Shown here in pieces: positions 50,749 to 59,215 of a stretch of 64,000 nt of DNA (the stretch's first letter is position 1; each line of letters begins with the position of its first letter). The stretch comes from JAJZQZ01 sp963790415 (GTDB lineage Bacteria; Actinomycetota; Thermoleophilia; RBG-16-64-13), in NCBI GenBank assembly GCA_963790415.1, contig CAWBOK010000003.1, forward strand, positions 248,001-312,000, read 5' to 3'. The notes under the pieces are model-generated. The model had not been told where the DNA came from, ran no database searches, and saw nothing but the letters and a program-made list of their open reading frames with translations. Made by a program: the position numbers and the translations under genes.

Positions 50749-51148
50749 CGGCGCCCGCCGGCGGCTCCGCGGTTGCCTCGGTCGCGTCTGGGGCTGCGGC
50801 GGATTCGGTGGCGCTCGCGAAGTCGGCCTCAGTGGACGCGGCGTCCGGCGGAGCGGCCGCGGCGGCGGGTGCCGTTGCCTGCTCTTCCGCCGCTTTCTTG
50901 GCGTTCTGCGCAGCTACCAACTGGTCTTCCAGCGTGGCCAGCTGCTGGAGCAGATCTTGACGGACCGTCTCGTCGACCGCGCGCCCCCGCGAGCGGTCCA
51001 ACTCGAGATAGCCGAGCTTTCGTGCAACCCCATCCATCCGCCGCTCGAGCTGCAGCTCTTCTACCTTGCCCTTGCCCTGCTCGATTGCCTTCTGCACCTC
51101 GCGTGCGATCGTCGCGACACCTTCGCTCAGGTCATCCGTGATTCCCAT
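50741..51148 (-). CDS. hypothetical coiled-coil protein with Ala-rich tail
   Basis: The protein has 135 residues. The first ~90 are helical and charged (VATIAREVQKAIEQGKGKVEELQLERR, LLQQLATLEDQLVAAQNAKKAAEEQ), suggesting a coiled coil. The last ~45 are Ala/Pro/Glu-rich and probably disordered. No signal peptide is seen. It is the first gene of a pair with the DUF1828-like gene. A TTCAGAATGAAACC element lies about 85 bases upstream. Confidence 0.6.
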   Translation of the reverse strand: MGITDDLSEGVATIAREVQKAIEQGKGKVEELQLERRMDGVARKLGYLELDRSRGRAVDETVRQDLLQQLATLEDQLVAAQNAKKAAEEQATAPAAAAAPPDAASTEADFASATESAAAPDATEATAEPPAGAGA

Positions 51149-51256
51149 CCCGGGCTCCTATCCTCTATGTCGGCAGACGGTGACCTTCTGAGGGTACCAC
51201 GCAGGGGCCGCGGGGAAACCGCTGCGCCGGCCGAGGTTTCATTCTGAAAACCAGTT

Positions 51257-51949
51257 CTAAGTGAAACGGGCAACCACGGCCACCAGCACGGGTGCGTAGA
51301 ACAGCGCCGGAAGAAAGCTGGCCACCCGGACCGCGCGCAGGTCCAGCAGGCGCAGACCTATGCCGAACACCAGGAGTCCACCCACCGCGGTCATCTCGCG
51401 GATCATCGGCTCGGTCAGTACGTGTTGGAAGAGGCCGGCCCCCAGGGTCAACGCTCCCTCGTAGATGAGAAGCGAAAGCGCGGAGAGTCCCACACCCCAC
51501 CCCAACGTGGCGGCGAAGCCGAGAGAAGCAAAGCCGTCGAGTACCGATTTCAAGCCGAGGATCTGCAGATCGCCCCGCAATCCGTCGGCCAGCGACCCCA
51601 GGATCGCCAGCGGGCCCACGCAGAAGAGCAGGCTCGCCGTGACGAACCCCGTGCTGAAAGTGCTCGACTCGGAGGCCAACCGCGCCTGGAAGTAGTCGCC
51701 CACCCGCTCGAGGCCGCGCTCGAGGTGTAGAAGCTCTCCGGTGAGACCCCCCAAGAGCACCGCCCCCAGCACGATCATGAAGTTCTCGGTGCGGATAGCC
51801 ATGCTGATACCGAGCATGAAGGTGAGCAGGCCGAGGCCGTCCATCACGGTGTCGCGCACGCGCTGGGGCAGCCGCGCGCCCAGGAACACGCCCACGGCAG
51901 TGCCTATGAGCACCGCTGCGACGTTCATCAGAGTCCCAAGACCGCGCAC
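51257..51949 (-). CDS. DUF554 family membrane protein (YqgA-like)
   Basis: The protein has 230 residues with about six membrane segments. GTLMNVAAVLIGTAVGVFLGARLP, GLGLLTFMLGISMAI, SLLFCVGPLAILGSLADGLRGD and VGGLLVFGIGLRLLDL are typical of DUF554. The family is widespread and uncharacterised; a small-solute transport role is only a guess. Confidence 0.88.
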   Translation of the reverse strand: MRGLGTLMNVAAVLIGTAVGVFLGARLPQRVRDTVMDGLGLLTFMLGISMAIRTENFMIVLGAVLLGGLTGELLHLERGLERVGDYFQARLASESSTFSTGFVTASLLFCVGPLAILGSLADGLRGDLQILGLKSVLDGFASLGFAATLGWGVGLSALSLLIYEGALTLGAGLFQHVLTEPMIREMTAVGGLLVFGIGLRLLDLRAVRVASFLPALFYAPVLVAVVARFT

Positions 51950-52119
51950 GAAGACGCTCCTAGAGCCAGGGGGAGAGGGACAGGCCCGGCGCTCCGAGGG
52001 TTGCCGCGCGGCCCACGCAGGCCTCGGATGATATCATTCGCATTCGCGCACAGGGGCTCCTGTTGGCGGCCCACTGCCGCGCATGTGCATCGTGGCCCTC
52101 GAGAATCGGAGATCTGAGC

Positions 52120-53456
52120 GTGGCGATAGTCGCTCCCTTCCGCGGCTGGCGGTATGATCCTGCCCGAACGGGCGCCGGCCTGTTGCATGTCACCGCCCCT
52201 CCCTACGATGTGATCGGGCGGGGGTTCCAGGACGAGCTCTACAAGATGAGCCCCTACAATGTGGTCCGCGTAGACTTCGGCAAGTCCGAGGAGTCCGACA
52301 CCGACACCGACAACCGATACACACGGGCCGCCACCCGGCTCTCGGAATGGAAGAATGACGGTGTGCTCGTGCGGGACCCCCAGCCCGGGGTCACGGTCAT
52401 CCGCGAATCGTACGTAGGTCCCGATGGGCTCGGCCCGCGACCGCCGGGGCTTTCTGGCGACGCTCAAGTTGAGTGACTTCTCCGAGCGCGTCGTGTTCCC
52501 CCACGAGGCCACCCTTTCGGGTCCCAAGAACGACCGCTTCCGACTCATGTGCGAGACGCGTATGAGCCTCAGCCCCGTCTTCCTGCTCTACTCGCTCCCC
52601 AGCGACGCCGTGATGGCGCACCTGGGACGCCGTGGCCGGCGACACTCCCCCCGCGGCTTCAATGGTGGATCCGGTGGGCACCACCACCAGCGTCTGGCCG
52701 ACGTCGCACCCGGAGGTCCTCAGCGCCGTCACCCGGCATCTGGCCGACTCGCCCCTGCTCATCGCCGACGGCCACCATCGCTACGAGACCGCCCTTCGCT
52801 ATCGCGACTTCCGACACGAGCGTGGCGACGGCCCCGGCCCCTGGGACTACGTCCTGGTCTACCTCTGCAACATGGACGACCCCGGCCTGGCCATCTTCGC
52901 GACGCACCGCATGATACGCGGCCTTCCCTCCGGCCTGATCGAACGCCTGCCCGACGCGCTGCGGTTCTCCTTCTGGGTGGAGGAACTCACCGACGACTCG
53001 GCCTCCGCCCCCGGGGCGGTGCGCCACTTCCTCGACGCCCACACCGACGAGGGAGGCGCCTTCGGCCTCTACCTTCCCGACCGCCACACGGCCTACGGTC
53101 TCACGCTGAAGGACAAGTACGCTCCGGAATCCAGCGCCGACGACGTCCACAGTGTGGCCTACCACCATCTGGACGTCGCCATCCTGCACAACGTCATCCT
53201 GCACGACGTGCTCTACATCACCCCGGACGACGTGGCCGCGGGCAGCCATCTCACCTTCTCGAAGAATTGGGGACGGGCATTCGAACGTCTCGACAAGGGC
53301 GAGTCTCAGGCCGGCTTCTTCATGAACCCCGCGAAGCTGCCCCAGGTGACCGAAGTAGCTATGGGCGGGGAACGTCTCCCGCAGAAGTCCACCTACTTCT
53401 ACCCCAAGCTGCCCACGGGTCTGGTCTTCTTCGACCTGGGAGACTCCGAGCTGTAG
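52120..53456 (+). pseudogene. DUF1015 family protein (two frameshifts)
   Basis: The GTG start has CGGAG eight bases before it. VAIVAPFRGWRYDP and VTAPPYDVIGRGFQDELYKMSPYNVVRVDFG open the DUF1015 pattern. An extra base near 52430 moves the frame to GFLATLKLSDFSERVVFPHEATL. A second shift near 52620 leads to AVAGDTPPAASMVDPVG, then IADGHHRYETALRYRDF and the usual end to 53456. Joined, the protein has about 445 residues with every expected motif. DUF1015 proteins are linked to serine/phosphoserine metabolism in some genomes; no role is shown here. Confidence 0.75.
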
Positions 53457-53508
53457 CCTTCGGGCCGCGGATGCGGCAAGCCCGTCGCGACTGCGCTTCC
53501 GGCAGCAT

Positions 53509-53535
53509 ATAGACTTAGTCTATGACTTAGTCTAT
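53509..53535 (+). promoter_or_regulatory. tandem palindromic operator of the vapBC-type operon
   Basis: GACTTAGTCTAT occurs twice in direct tandem (53512-53523 and 53524-53535). The first copy sits in the palindrome ATAGACT-T-AGTCTAT. The AT-rich site lies 46 bases before the antitoxin ATG and is a likely target of the antitoxin itself. Confidence 0.6.
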
Positions 53536-53580
53536 ACTCGACTCGACGTTCCCACCGATCGCGGAATGGCGGAGCCGAAC

Positions 53581-53802
53581 ATGTCCACCACCGTCAACAT
53601 CCATGAAGCCAAGACCCACCTGTCCAGACTCCTCGTCCGCGCGGCAGCCGGCGAAGAGATAATCATCGCCAAGGCGGGGCGCCCGATCGCCGTGCTTTCA
53701 CCCATCCAACCCGCCCCCGGGCCACGAGTCCCAGGAGGCGACGCCGAAACGGTCATCATCTCCGCGGACTTCGACGCTCCCCTCGACGAGTTCGACCAGT
53801 GA
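53581..53802 (+). CDS. Phd/YefM-type antitoxin of a VapBC-like pair
   Basis: The protein has 73 residues from ATG 53581 with GGAG seven bases upstream; an ATG at 53566 is less well placed. TVNIHEAKTHLSRLLVRAAAGEEIIIAKAGRPIAVLSPI is the standard Phd/YefM DNA-binding domain. The acidic tail DFDAPLDEFDQ would cover the toxin active site. It lies 22 bases before the toxin gene. Confidence 0.92.
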   Translation: MSTTVNIHEAKTHLSRLLVRAAAGEEIIIAKAGRPIAVLSPIQPAPGPRVPGGDAETVIISADFDAPLDEFDQ

Positions 53803-53824
53803 CCACGCCGGCGGCAGGCGGCCG

Positions 53825-54211
53825 ATGAGGGCTCTGATCGACACTCACGTGTTCCTCTGGTGGAACACAGACGATCCTCAGCTGTCCGGTCCCGCGCGCG
53901 AGTTCATGCAAGAAGAGACGAACGATCTGTACGTCAGCGCCGCGACGGCGTGGGAGATCGCGATCAAGGTCGGCTGCGGACGCCTCGCCCTCCCCCTCGC
54001 GCCGGAGCAGTACGTGCCCGAGCGGATGTCCTTCCACCGCATGCTGCCTCTGCCGGTGCTTCTGGGCCACGCCCTGAGAGTGTCCGGCCTACCGCCGATC
54101 CATCAGGACCCGTTCGACCGCCTGCTGGTGGCTCAATGCCAGGCGGAGGGACTGCCTCTGTTAACCGCCGATCGGCTGATCGCGCAGTACGATGTCGACG
54201 TGATCTGGTAG
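53825..54211 (+). CDS. PIN-domain ribonuclease toxin (VapC-like)
   Basis: The protein has 128 residues. The acidic metal site is complete: Asp6 in RALIDTHVFLWW, Glu in ATAWEIAIKVGCGRL, and the Asp residues in IHQDPFDRLLVAQ. The end, LLTADRLIAQYDVDVIW, is typical of this PIN subgroup. It would cleave RNA when not held by the antitoxin. Confidence 0.93.
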   Translation: MRALIDTHVFLWWNTDDPQLSGPAREFMQEETNDLYVSAATAWEIAIKVGCGRLALPLAPEQYVPERMSFHRMLPLPVLLGHALRVSGLPPIHQDPFDRLLVAQCQAEGLPLLTADRLIAQYDVDVIW

Positions 54212-54215
54212 CTTC

Positions 54216-54995
54216 TCACCCGGTGTGGCCGTTGTCCTCGATCGGCTCGATCCGTAGCGCCCGCCCCTGTTCGTCGAGTTCGATCACGACCCCCTCCAGC
54301 CACACGTCACCGGCGGCCGGCTCGAAGCGCACCGGCATCTGGTTGAGGAAGCGCTCCAACACCAGCTCCTTCTTGACCCCTATGACCGAGTCCCGCGGCC
54401 CGCACATGCCAACATCGGTCATGTAGGCCGTACCCTGCGGAAGCACACGCGCATCGCCGGTACGCACGTGCGTGTGGGTGCCCAATACGGCGCTGACGCG
54501 TCCGTCGAGGTGCCAGCCCATGGCCACCTTCTCGCTGGTGGCCTCGGCGTGGAAGTCCACCAGCACGTTGCGTACCCCATGTAGCTGATCGAGGGCCTCC
54601 TGCACGACTTCGAACGGTGACCGAGCCGCTTGGAGGAAGAGCTGCCCGCTCATGTTGACCACCCCCAGGCGCCCCGCCGGCGTATCTACCACGACGACTC
54701 CGCGACCCGGGTTACTCGGCAAGTAATTGAACGGCCGCACAATGCGTGGGTGCTCGTCGAGATATCGATAGATCTCCCGGTGGCGATACACGTGGTTGCC
54801 GGTGGTGATCACGTCGACACCGGCGGCGAAGAGTCCGTCGGCCACCGGTGGGGTGATTCCCACGCCCTGCGCCGCGTTCTCGCCGTTCGCCACCACCACG
54901 TCGGCGGCGTGACGCTCGCGCAGAGTGCGGAGACGGCGCTCGAGTAGGCCGCGGCCCGGCTTACCGACCACATCCCCGAAGAAGAGAACTATCAC
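54216..54995 (-). CDS. YmdB-family metallophosphoesterase
   Basis: The protein has 259 residues from GTG 54995. IVLFFGDVVGKPGRGLLERRL, VVVANGENAAQGVGI, DVITTGNHVYRHREIYRYL and VLVDFHAEATSEKVAMGWHLDG, then VLGTHTHVRTGDARVLP, match the YmdB/TIGR00282 family. It binds two metals and has 2',3'-cyclic nucleotide phosphodiesterase activity in Bacillus. The gene ends five bases from the converging vapC stop. Confidence 0.94.
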   Translation of the reverse strand: MIVLFFGDVVGKPGRGLLERRLRTLRERHAADVVVANGENAAQGVGITPPVADGLFAAGVDVITTGNHVYRHREIYRYLDEHPRIVRPFNYLPSNPGRGVVVVDTPAGRLGVVNMSGQLFLQAARSPFEVVQEALDQLHGVRNVLVDFHAEATSEKVAMGWHLDGRVSAVLGTHTHVRTGDARVLPQGTAYMTDVGMCGPRDSVIGVKKELVLERFLNQMPVRFEPAAGDVWLEGVVIELDEQGRALRIEPIEDNGHTG

Positions 54996-55040
54996 TGCGC
55001 GCCTCCCAGCACCGGTCCCGTTTCGCCGTCACGCCGAGAG

Positions 55041-55068
55041 AGTGTAGCGCACGCCCACCTGGGACCAA
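55041..55068 (-). promoter_or_regulatory. promoter of the ymdB-like gene
   Basis: On the - strand TTGGTC, 16 bases, TACACT. It is followed after about ten bases by a copy of the TTCAGTG.GAAACGGG-like element (55017-55038), the same order as before cobS. Confidence 0.5.
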
Positions 55069-55143
55069 GGTCCTATGGTGTCCGCTTGGCGGCCCCTCGT
55101 AGCCTCGCATGGTAGCCCGATTCGAGACGAAGGAGGATCTGCC

Positions 55144-56318
55144 ATGCGCGACAACCACCGCCCACTCCAGAGACGAGGCGGTCCGGCGCCGTCCACGCCT
55201 CCACCTGGAGCGCGTCTCGCCTCCACGAACCACGTGCCGCCCGCGGTGGCCGCCACGCGCGGGGGCAAAGCCGGCCGGCAGCGTCCGAGAACGGCCCGCG
55301 TGGTGGCCGGCGTCGTGGTGGCCGCCGCAGTCATCGTGGCCGTCATAGTGGCGGCCGCCCTCACCACCCGGGCGGCGGCGGCCGTCGGCGACCGCCCCGC
55401 CGCGACGACAGCGGTCGTCCACATTCCCGATCTGAATGACGTCTTCGGCGGGTGTCCGCCTGGTGCTGTTGCCTTGGGGCTCCGGACCCGGAGCCGTCGG
55501 GCTGGCCACTCAGGCGGAAGGCCTTGCCCGCGGACCCGAGGCACTCGCCGTCGCCCCCGATGGCCGCATCGCCATCCTGGACTCGGTCAACCGGCGGGTG
55601 GTCACCCTGGACTCCACGGGAGCGTTCCTCGACGCCCTGCCCGTCGGGCTCTCGTCTCCCCGCTTCATCGCCACCGACGACGCCACCATCCATGTGCTCG
55701 ACGCCGACGAAGACGGCCGCCTCGTCAGCCTCAACTGGCAGGGAACCGTTCTCGGGGAGGCGGACGTGGAGAGTAACGACACGCCCGTCACGGGTCTCTT
55801 CGCCCGCGAGGGTCAGGCCTACGTGGAGTGGGGCCACGGCCGCGTCGCCGTCGATCCGGCCGGGCGAGCGCGTCTTCTCCGCCACCCAGATCGGTCGGCC
55901 GGTGGGCCAGCGGGGCAGCGCATACGCTCGAGCACGCCACACCAGGGGCGGGCATCCATGCGTGAGTGTGCTGAGGGACCCCCGCCGGCCGGCCGGCGTC
56001 CCCGATGAACTCGAGTTCGACAGCGACGTCCCGCTCGACCACCTCGTCTCTCTCGACGCCGACACCGACGGAGCGATGATCCTCGGTGCCCGCATGGAGC
56101 GGTCCGATACACGTCAGGCGAACGCCCCGGCACTGGTGTTGGTGCGGGTGGCCGACCCCACGCAGCCGGCGACCCTCGCCCTCGACGACACCGGAGGCAT
56201 CGCCGAGACCGGCAATCCCTACACGGTCGGCCCGGACGGACGGATCTACCAGCCCCGCGCTACCGAGGAGGGCTATGTCGTGCTCGTTCACACGTTCCCG
56301 CAAGGAGAGTCGCTGTGA
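55144..56318 (+). pseudogene. membrane-anchored beta-propeller-like protein (two frameshifts)
   Basis: An ATG follows AAGGAGG by seven bases. The first ~60 residues are basic and Pro-rich, then come one membrane helix (VVAGVVVAAAVIVAVIVAAAL) and an outer segment. A shift near 55455 leads to RLVLLPWGSGPGAVGLA, then PDGRIAILDSVNRRVVTLDSTG, as in NHL or SMP-30 propeller repeats. A second shift near 55865 leads to GERVFSATQIGRPVGQRG and ends with TVGPDGRIYQPRATEEGYVVL. The stop overlaps the NlpC/P60 gene start, so it probably served the cell surface together with that enzyme. Confidence 0.6.
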
Positions 56319-57295
56319 ACAGATTCGTAGTGCACTCCGTAGGCGCGCTGCTCGTGAGCCTGGCGGTCATACTCTGCTGGTTCCCGAGCCCGGCCCTTGC
56401 CGCCATCCCTACACTCACGCGCAACGAGATACTGGCTCGAGCCGAGAGCGCCATCGGCACCAACTACACCTGGGGACAGGAGAGCTGGACCCCGAACGCC
56501 CTGGGCGCCGGTCCTGACTGCTCCGGCCTCGTGCTCAAGTGCTGGGAGACACCGCGCAGCATGCTGTATCAAGAGGAAGACGGCGTGAACGCCTCCATCT
56601 CACCCAGATACACCACCTACAGTTTCTTCAACGGACTCGGACCGTGGACCACGCTGTCCGACCGAGTTTCTCTCCAGCCCGGGGATGCACTCGTGTACAA
56701 CACCGGATCATCCGGGCATGTCGTCCTCTACGCGGAAGGCGACGGCTGGAACTACCCGATCGTCTACGAAGCCCCCTACACCGGAGCTACTGTGCGCCGT
56801 GCCTCACGCTACCTGGGGAGCGAGTACAAGCCCATCCGGCGAAACGGCCTCGCGACGGCCAACAGTCTGATCCTCGACAACCCCACCGCCAAGTCCATCG
56901 GCGGAGACGACGCGGGCGGCTCGTGGACCCGCTCCACCAGCACCGCCGGCTACTTCCAGGCCGACTACCAGGTTCACGCGGCAACGACCGGCATCGCGTG
57001 GGCACGCTGGACGCCGCGTTTCACGTCGTCGGGCTACTACAACGTCTATCTCCGCTGGACGAGCGGCCCGAACCGGGCCGGCAACGCCAAGGTGACCGTC
57101 AACACGCCCGGCGGACAGATCGTGGCCCGCGTAGACCAGCGCTCGAACGGCGGTGTCTGGGTAAAAGTGGGGCGCTACTACTTCACAGCGGGGTATTCGA
57201 CCGGTGGCGGTAGCGTTGCCGTGCACGCCACCGGCGCCGACGGATACGTGGTGGCCGACGCCGCCTACTTCGCTCCCAGCGTGACGGCCCCCTGA
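56315..57295 (+). CDS. secreted NlpC/P60 peptidase with C-terminal golvesin-like domain
   Basis: The protein has 326 residues from a GTG seven bases after AAGGAG. A signal peptide ends at PALAA (about residue 30). The NlpC/P60 core has Cys in AGPDCSGLVLKCWETP and His in TGSSGHVVLYAEGD. The C-terminal 140 residues (GYFQADYQVHAATTGIAWARW, GYYNVYLRWTSGPNRAGNA, then VADAAYFAP) match golvesin/xanthan-lyase-type beta domains that bind polymers. It probably cuts cell-wall peptides. It is coupled to the propeller-like gene upstream. Confidence 0.85.
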   Translation: MNRFVVHSVGALLVSLAVILCWFPSPALAAIPTLTRNEILARAESAIGTNYTWGQESWTPNALGAGPDCSGLVLKCWETPRSMLYQEEDGVNASISPRYTTYSFFNGLGPWTTLSDRVSLQPGDALVYNTGSSGHVVLYAEGDGWNYPIVYEAPYTGATVRRASRYLGSEYKPIRRNGLATANSLILDNPTAKSIGGDDAGGSWTRSTSTAGYFQADYQVHAATTGIAWARWTPRFTSSGYYNVYLRWTSGPNRAGNAKVTVNTPGGQIVARVDQRSNGGVWVKVGRYYFTAGYSTGGGSVAVHATGADGYVVADAAYFAPSVTAP

Positions 57296-57352
57296 CCGAG
57301 TTCTACCGCGACAGAGTGCGGGCGCGATACCCTGCCGCTGTCCAGAACGTGA

Positions 57353-57378
57353 ACCGGGGGGCCCCGCGGCCCCCCGGT
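57353..57378. terminator. bidirectional hairpin between converging genes
   Basis: ACCGGGGGGCC, loop ccgc, GGCCCCCCGGT: a perfect 11-base stem between the ends of the NlpC/P60 gene and the CAP-SLH gene. There is no T run, but its place suggests it ends transcription from both sides. Confidence 0.6.
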
Positions 57379-57403
57379 ATTCGCAGCCTATTCGCAGCCT
57401 ACC

Positions 57404-59079
57404 TCAGCGGTTCATTCGCTCGACCAAGTTGCTGGTCATCTTGGCGACCTGTCCCCGCGTAGCCGCTCCGTAGGGATCGAACAACTCGTTGGTCTTTCCG
57501 GAGAGCAGACCGTTGTACCGAGCCACGGCCACGGCCTCGTCCGCGAACGCGGGAACGTCCACGAACCCGTGCGAATAGCCGGCAGGAGGCGTCATCAATG
57601 CCGCGCCGCCGGCCCGGACCAGCATCAGTGCCAGCTGAGCTCGAGTGATGGCGTCATAGGGACCGAACAGCCCGCCGTTGAGGCCCTTGATGATCCCCAG
57701 ATCCACCGCTTCCTCGACGTAATCGAAGGGATAGCAGTCGCCGACCCAGGGCACGTCGGGGAAGGTGGCGTTGCCGACGTCTTCCACCGCGTCGGTGTGC
57801 GCGCCCATCGCCAACATGATGATCTTCGCGAACTGAGCCCGCTTCACCGGATCGTCCGGCCGGAAGGACCCGTCGGAGAACCCACCGATGATCTCCGCTC
57901 CCGCGAGCGACATGACTTCATTGTAGAAGCGGTAGTCGGCGGGCACGTCGATGAAGCCCATCGGGAGAGTGGTGGTGGTCGTCGACGGCGGGGCGGTGGT
58001 GGTAGTCGGCGGTCGCGCCGTTGTGGTCGTGGTCGTGCTGGATGCAGTGGTGGTAGTGGTCGGCGGCACAGTGGTCGGCGGCACGTGGTCGGCGGCACAG
58101 TGGTCGGCGGCACCGTGGTTGGCGGCGGCACCGTGGTGGTCGTGACTGGCGGCACAGTGGTGGTGGTGTTGGTCACCGTCACCATGATCGAGGCATCGGC
58201 CGTGTTGCCTGCCGCGTCATACGCACGGGCCGATAGAGTCTTCGCTCCGCCGGACGCTGCGGACGTGTCCCAGGAGAAGCCGAACGGAGCCGACCTGTCG
58301 GTGGCGGCGAGAGTGCCGTCCACCCGCAGTTCCACTTTGGCCACGCCGACGTTGTCGGAAGCACTCACCGAGATGGGCACGCTTCCGGAAACCGTGGCTC
58401 CCCCGCTGGGAGCCGCGAACGCCACTTCGGGGTAGATCGTATCGGCCGGTGCCGTGGTGGTCGTCGTCTGGGGCGCCGTGGTGGTCGTCGTGCCGCTGCC
58501 CAGTTCATGAGCCGAGGGGTCGACGAAACCGCCGAAGTCCGTGGTCCAGTAGGTACCGAACTTCGAACCCGGCACCGTGTCCATCGAGATGCCGATGACC
58601 TGGAAACCGGCTGTCAACATAACGGTGTTGTGCCCGGGAGACGCCTTCCAGGCGGCGAACACCGCAGCTGCGCTTGCGTACCCGGCGGCGATGTTCTCGC
58701 CTTTGGACGTATTGTAGTTGTAGCCGCAGATAGCCATACGGTCCCAGGGCAGGGAGCCGACAGGGAAGTAGTCGGAGTTCTGGGTGGTGTGATCGAAGAA
58801 GGTGTACTTGCCCATATCCTTGTCGTGCTTCTCTGCGGAATCGGAGAGCACGTCGGAGATCAACAGGGTTCCCAGGCCGTTCGCCTGGCGATACTGATTG
58901 ATCAAGCCCAGGAATTCCTGTTCTGCCGCGGTGTACGCACTATAGGCCGGCGCGGCCACGGGTAGCGCCATCGACACCACCAGGAAGGCCGCGAGCGTCA
59001 GTGGAAGCACCCAAACCAGAGCACGCCGCACCGCAGCGGTCCTCGTGCTCGTCCTTGCACGTGTCAGCCATCCACTCAT
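57404..59079 (-). pseudogene. secreted CAP/SCP-domain protein with Ig-like domain, Thr/Pro linker and three SLH domains (one frameshift)
   Basis: The ATG at 59079 follows GGAG. A signal peptide covers about residues 1-47. The CAP domain (about 50-195) has FLGLINQYRQANGLGTL, HDKDMGKYTFFDHTT, GENIAAGYASAAAVFAAW and PGHNTVML. An Ig-like domain (SGGATVSGSVPISVSASDNVGVAKVEL) is followed by a Thr/Pro linker. The linker loses one base at 58084 inside 15-base repeats. The other frame goes on with three SLH domains (FIDVPADYRFYNEVMSLAG, GGFSDGSFRPDDPVKRAQFAK and so on). Total is about 558 residues. SLH domains tie it to the cell wall. Confidence 0.78.
58051..58128 (-). repeat. 15-base tandem repeats coding for the Thr/Pro linker
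   Basis: Units close to GTGGTCGGCGGCACA repeat about five times, coding VPPTT on the - strand. One unit lacks a base at 58084, which causes the frameshift. Such tracts are prone to slippage in cells and to error in sequencing. Confidence 0.7.
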
Positions 59080-59215
59080 CATATGCTCCAACGCGTCTGA
59101 GTCTCTCCGCGGTACGGCCCCGCCCACACCCGCGTATGCACGCTCAGAAGAAAGCATCGGCACACAGTGGAATGAACTTGAGCTGCCCAGGGATCCGCGC
59201 CTGCAACCGCGCCGA

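Noticed and set aside
51254..51268. AAGTGAAACGGGC match to the recurrent leader element on the + strand
   Set aside because: It encodes the last residues of the DUF554 protein (RFT then stop) and is not upstream of a gene in that direction.
58051..58128. Possible CRISPR-like repeats
   Set aside because: The units are 15 bases with no spacers and encode VPPTT in frame, so this is a coding tandem repeat.
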